DNA from: Brienomyrus brachyistius
Lineage: Eukaryota > Chordata > Actinopteri > Osteoglossiformes > Mormyridae
DNA: 64,000 nucleotides
Direction of reading: 5' to 3'
NCBI RefSeq assembly: GCF_023856365.1
Contig: NC_064542.1
Span: forward strand, 13,864,863 to 13,928,862
Below, in pieces: positions 59,219-64,000 of the stretch. Positions within the stretch are counted from its first letter, which is position 1. Each line of letters starts with the position of its first letter. The position numbers were made by a program, and so were the translations under genes. The notes beneath the pieces were generated by a model, which made no database searches, was not told the DNA's origin, and was given only the letters and a program-made list of their open reading frames with translations.

Positions 59219-62200
59219 TCAAACATTTAAAGAGGGTGATTCTGAGCCTGTTGATTGGCTGCTTAGTGTCTCCGTAGTGGCAGGCTGAATTGCTTGCGTC
59301 TTTTCTATCATTCGTCTGAGGGACATGTACATCTGAGTAACTAAACCTGTCATTTTGTACGTATCTACGAAAGCCTTGCAACAGGCAGCAATCATCGACA
59401 AGACGACTGCACTGATGATGCCTCCAATGACGTTCATCTCCAATTTGGCTGTCCGAGAGAGCAAGGGGGGATGGGGTTACTCTAACCATACTGCGATTCT
59501 GCATCAACAACATGTCGGCAACTGATATGCCATTATCCAAGTACAATAACATTCAAACACTAAATAATTTATAGAATATCAATAACAAGACGATACCAGA
59601 GAGTACAAATCTAGACCAAGATTTTGTTTCAACTCAAAAAAAGGAAAAAAAACACTGGTTGGTTGAAACAAAATCTTGGTCTGGATTTGTAATCAATGGA
59701 CCTGAAATCTCCACTTCTGGATGATACTAAGCATGATTGTTCAAAAGCAACAGGGCATAAATATGGACATCTGTCCTTCCAGGGCTTACAACCAACATAT
59801 TGAATCATTTTTCTTCTGCTCTACCCTACCGTAGTCGACTCCTGTTGGTGCGATTTCTTTTCCTCCTACGGAGAGAGAATCAGTGTCTTGCCGAACTGGT
59901 TCAGATTGTGTACAGGTATTTTAAAAGAAATTCAGCCAAGCATTACAATAATAATCACAGGTCATACATACTGTTTTCAGAAGATTTGTCGCCAAGATGG
60001 CCACCTGGTATTTCGCCACCTGTAAAAGTAGCTGGATGAGCTGTTGTGCAAGAGCTGTAGTGCGAACAGATCATTCAGCTAGCAATGGTTATTGTGAGAG
60101 AGGGTCTGACTGATTTTGTAGCATAGCCACAATCCCTACAGTGCTGCATGGCTGTAAAGGTCACAGAACTCAGGAGGGATGCTACGTAAAAAAAAGAAGG
60201 ATCACAGTGCAACTCGGAGTTCTGGGCAGAGGATTTTCTGCTAGCGTGATGGCATGTCAGCTGCCGGTACGTTTGTCATGTCCTAATATACAGACTCCCT
60301 GTCCGGTGGGAGAGTCACCACCCTGGCACAGTCGGACAGCTTCCTTACTGCTAAGACTGAGCTCAACTATCGTTGGCTTGATGGGTCTTCCATCATCCCA
60401 GACAAAATTTTACTATTATGATGAACATTGGAACTCCGTACCTCACCTCGCATCAATATGGTTCCTGGTGGCTGCGGAATTGCTTCTGTTTTAACGTAAA
60501 ACTTTGATGAATTTTGGAAGTTGCTCCAATTCACTGTGAATGAATCCGGACCCAGAACAGGCATTGATAACGGACCTCCATCAAGGGAGGCCTGATACAT
60601 TAGCAGATTAGCTTGCTCTCTATAAACAGACCTTGGTGGACCTTGGTTGTTCTTCCTACCTGGATTAGTACTTGGTTTGCCTGGTACTGTAGTTGTAATT
60701 GTGACCCGTGATAGAAGCTTATTGATTAACTTCTCATCTGGACTGGAGAATCTGGAGACATCCATCTCTGCAGGAAAACAGAGATTTTACTAAAATTCAG
60801 TCCTTTACTTTCTCCTTCCTCTGCTGCTACATTTTGCAGCCACATACCCAATAACAATAAAATTATGATTCTTTTAATTAAAATACTGTTATTAATATGC
60901 AGATGAAGGACTGTTGTATGTATGTCTGTTTATTGCAAAGCCTTGTATTGCATCTTTTCCACCAGTTCACTCCATCAGTCAGGTCTCATGGTGATGGACA
61001 ATGTCTGACTTACGTGATTTCGTGGTCTCTTCAATTGCATCAGCCATGTCCAGGTCCTGACGTATAGCTGCAATGAAAAAGACAGTTCATTAGGTTAGTC
61101 CATCACATGTCCAGATCCTCCTCCTTGCCCTGACCACATAAGTTGCATACATGGATATGTGATTTGGAAATTATTCAAGTTAAGTCCTTCACAATTGGCA
61201 CCAGGTTATCCCTTCATGAATTCCAGCTCCTTGGCTAATGCAGCACTAACTGAGATCAAATTTCTATTAATGGTTTTTTACTTTGACAGAAAAGTCATGC
61301 TTTTTGGAATGTACTCTATTCAGGGGCAGGAAGCTTCAATAAGTGAAGATGTTCTTGACGTGAGGACAGATCTGAACACACCTACCAGCAGACTGAATTA
61401 ATTTAAGGTGAGCGATTTAAATGGCTCTGTGATGTCACAATTAATTGTAGTATTTGTATATAAGTGAAGACGCAGAGATGCTTGAATCTGTCGGCTTTGT
61501 GCTCATCCTAATTTTCCAGCTCCTAGAGATCCACAGGCATATGTTGAACTATGGGAGCGCCTACTATTTTATTGCCAACCGGACCAATAACTTTGTAGCA
61601 CATATGTAAAAACTGCGCCATCTTTGCTCAAGTGTGAAACCAGTTTTTTCCTTCTGACAGGCTGTTTTTGAAGTATAAACATTCAGGAACAATCCGTTTT
61701 TCAGTATGTGCATAACAACAGGTTTGTTTATATCGCAAGTGGTATCTCTTCTGGGGAAGGAATTTTGCAACATGATTTTGTTTTCCATGTTGCGCAGCCC
61801 TGGGTGGGTGTGCCTCGCAGACATGTGTCAAGTGGCTTCAGTTAATCGCTCTGCTTTTAAGAATCCTCCACCGCTACTGAAACATTAATGTTGCTCCCTT
61901 TTCTGTCGGTGTTTGGCATTCAGACACACCCACTACTAGGACGTTCTGGAAATCTGGAGATAATTTGCCTACAACATCATACTGCTTCAGTCATGATTAC
62001 TCACATTCACCCAGGTAATATTAATTAAATATTTTTTTACCATTTTTCTTCAGTTTGAAAGGTACTTGTAAAATTTTCTCTTTATATTTTGAAGGAAAAC
62101 CTGCATATACAAAATTTCGTATGATGTTAAATCAATATGAAGGAATTTTAAATCTTCAGGATTTAAGATACATGTTACTATTTTGAAAACACTAGAGTAA

Positions 62201-62479
62201 TTCTTCAATCTTGGATCCAGTTAGATTAGTCCAACAATTCAACACTAGATGCTTACTAGATGTCTGTGGTCAGAAATATAGTTGTTTTCTCAGTCTGTTA
62301 AATAATTCTATAATTCATTTGCTGTTTCTCTGTGGTGCCAATGCAAGTAAATATGTTAAATAATTTTACACTAGAGAAACATAAGTAAATCTGTTAGTAA
62401 AAAAGTGGGAGAAATTCCTACCTCTTAATGCCAGGAACGAGAATAACCAGAGCAAAGGGCATGCTGAACATTTATCCAT
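59219..62479 (-). CDS. CD99-family-like single-pass membrane protein
   Basis: Five minus-strand exons in coding order: 62479-62422, 61067-61014, 60767-60447, 60019-59972 and 59448-59219. Every junction is phase 1 with GT/AG sites; the total is 711 nt, or 236 aa plus stop. Residues 1-20 (MDKCSACPLLWLFSFLALR) form a signal peptide. Next come QDLDMADAIEE, like the repeated DFDLADAL motif of CD99/CD99L2, a Thr-rich TITTTVPGKPSTNPGRK segment and N-glycosylation sites NWS and NSS. A Gly-rich stalk (GGEIPGGHLGDK) precedes one membrane helix (about 166-184, VIGGIISAVVLSMIAACC) and a tail of about 50 residues. Lineup and position beside mtm1 suggest a divergent CD99/CD99L2 relative, a cell-surface adhesion molecule. 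The large third exon has no clear human counterpart. Function is inferred only. Confidence 0.6.
59597..59712. mobile_element. palindromic MITE, copy 2
   Basis: Arms at about 59597-59634 and 59655-59712 share CTAGACCAAGATTTTGTTTC and GAAACAAAATCTTGGTCTGG with the copy at 14581-14745. The outer 20-odd bases of the left arm are lost, and the loop is an A-rich tract. It lies in the last intron of the CD99-like gene. Confidence 0.8.
60447..60767 (-). CDS. CD99-like gene, large ectodomain exon
   Basis: The acceptor is GTTTTCCTGCAG and the donor is ATGCGAG|GTGAGG. It has 106 full codons. The sequence from KLLSRVTITTTVPGKPSTNP to YVKTEAIPQPPGTILMRG contains both N-glycosylation sites. Plus-strand frames across it are shadows. 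Confidence 0.6.
62422..62479 (-). CDS. CD99-like gene, signal-peptide exon
   Basis: The ATG at 62479 (minus) opens MDKCSACPLLWLFSFLALR, a typical signal peptide, then the donor AAGAG|GTAGGA in phase 1. The exon is too short to show as an ORF and was found by looking upstream of the DLDMADA exon for a start with matching phase. Confidence 0.58.
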
Positions 62480-63540
62480 TATCCGTGTTGTAATGCTGCG
62501 ACGCTTAAATAAAAAAAAATTATAGTGAAATAAGGCGAGGAGTTCTGCTTCTTGTCAAGTCTTCTTGTCAAGCAAAAAAACTAAATATTTTGATCTGGAA
62601 AAAATTATAAAAAAAAATTTTCAGGGACAAGATGAACATCACACCTGGTGTCGACGCCGGCTGTAGTCCGGTGTGGGGAAGGTGGCTCCAGGATAGACGT
62701 TTTCACAGACTCTGTACACTGAGACGTCTTTACATTTAACATGGAATGAAGATCATAGATACTGTTATATAAAAATTGCGCTACCATCAATCTTTCATGC
62801 ATCTGAATCGTAGTGTTGGATAGGATGGCCGCTATACCCACACTGTTTTATTAATGAGTAAGAGCAGAACTGTCCTAAGCGCTATTGAGGAATGAATGAT
62901 AATGATAATCACTGATGATGATGAGACTTCACAAAAGAACCATCCACTTGAACTGCCGCTAAAGTTTTTTCCGAACATGGGCCACATGCAGGCTGGATCA
63001 AGTTTATCTTAATTGTTTTAAAAATAACTAACTTAGTCTGATGGTGTTCTTCCAGAGTAGGTTGCAGACAAAAAGAAAATATCTAGCTGGAATCATGCAC
63101 CAAATTTCAGGCCTGATCTTGCTTGCATGTGCACGGTGTCATGGCAGGAATATTGTTGACATCTGTAGAACTGGGTTCTATCTGTACTTTACAGAAGCCA
63201 TTTTAATGAATGGGAGCTGCTGCAGACAGTGTGCAACGCGAGGAAGGGTGGCTATGTACCCTACAGTCATACGGGGAAGCAAAGCTAACTTGGTGGAGTG
63301 GATATTTTAGACCAAAAACTTTTTGAAACATAAGGTATTCTTTTGTTAAACCCCACCTGCAGGAAAGCAAGCAGAAAGACCCAGAAATTCCTTCAAGAAG
63401 TGCTGCGAGATGTGAGGGATGTGTTAATCGAGGATGAAAAACTGTATTTAATTGTTTGGTCACTGGAGGGAAATGAGCCCGGCAGTACAGAAACAAAAAG
63501 AACAGGATTAACAAACACAATCTGAGCTATGTAAAGGTTT
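62480..63540. other. right flank, no gene seen
   Basis: Presumed upstream region of the minus-strand CD99-like gene. Frames at 62605-62841 and 63203-63520 (minus) and 63041-63310 (plus) have no recognisable domain or consistent splice sites. Confidence 0.4.
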
Positions 63541-63769
63541 CCATCCATTTTCTGTAACTGCTTATCCTATTCAAGGTCATGGGGGTTGGAGCACCAACCC
63601 ATTGCAAGGCACACTCACACACCTATGGGCACTGGAGTACCCAGAGATTACCCCATTATGACACAGAGAGAACATGTGAACTCCATACAGATGGAACCAT
63701 CGCAGAAACTCAAAACCAGATACCAGAGGTGTGAGGCAACAGTGTTAACCACCGCACCACCATGCCACC
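63541..63769 (-). repeat. SINE-like teleost dispersed repeat, copy 2
   Basis: Reverse complement of the family at 1261-1535. It starts with the tail CCATCCATTTTCTGTAACTG and CTTATCC and ends with the head, seen here as ACCGCACCACCATGCC. Plus-strand frames over it are incidental. Confidence 0.82.
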
Positions 63770-64000
63770 CGTATGTAAATGTTTAATTTCATTAAAGAGT
63801 GGTGACTAAGACTGTCATTGCATGTTTTATTTTCAACCAGCTTATAAACTGTTTAACATATTCATAGCTATTAATCATGGGTGATCGATATTTACTGCCA
63901 ACTATATAAGTATTCGTGTTACTAATGTAGCATACACTTGCCCAAAGTGACATGCAAGTGAGGAAAGTTTATGGTCAGAGAGCAGGACCAGATGACACCT

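Overview
The window is vertebrate nuclear DNA, almost certainly from a ray-finned fish. It has split genes with short vertebrate-type introns and GT/AG junctions, dispersed tRNA-derived SINEs, Tc1-like, hAT-like and Harbinger-like relics, and many (CA)n tracts. The species cannot be named from the sequence. Four protein-coding genes were reconstructed exon by exon; in each one the splice phases agree across all joined coding exons.

Layout. About 1-2.4 kb is unassigned flank with a SINE-like repeat. About 2.4-7.05 kb (+) is ankrd46, with a non-coding first exon, three coding exons (228 aa, ankyrin repeats plus a C-terminal membrane segment) and a long 3'UTR. About 7-18 kb is repeat-rich intergenic DNA containing a palindromic MITE and a 37-bp minisatellite. 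About 18.2-43.2 kb (+) is mamld1 (mastermind-like domain containing 1). It has a probable GC-rich promoter near 18.5 kb, a long first intron, a large exon at 32.2-33.35 kb, an intron carrying a 31-bp minisatellite and an inverted repeat pair, then three more coding exons ending at 42,578. About 45.9-56.1 kb (+) is mtm1 (myotubularin). It has a non-coding exon and 14 coding exons giving 602 aa, with the catalytic CSDGWDR loop intact. Its introns hold a nested Tc1/SINE, a Tigger1/MER2-like element and a hAT-like MITE. About 59.2-62.5 kb (-) is a five-exon gene for a 236-aa single-pass membrane protein with a signal peptide, which looks like a divergent CD99-family member. A second copy of the SINE-like repeat, inverted, lies near the right edge.

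The order mamld1-mtm1 with a CD99-like gene close by matches human Xq28 (MAMLD1-MTM1-MTMR1-CD99L2). ankrd46, which is on chromosome 8 in human, is a fish-side neighbour. The genes do not form an operon or a single pathway: Ankrd46 is a small membrane protein of unknown role, Mamld1 a nuclear co-activator, Mtm1 an endosomal PI3P/PI(3,5)P2 phosphatase, and the CD99-like protein a cell-surface molecule.

No wholly new gene system was found. The most interesting structures are the Tigger1/MER2-like element 30 bp from an mtm1 splice donor, the two minisatellites, a two-copy palindromic MITE family, an in-frame 30-bp duplication in the mtm1 tail, and the divergent CD99-like gene.
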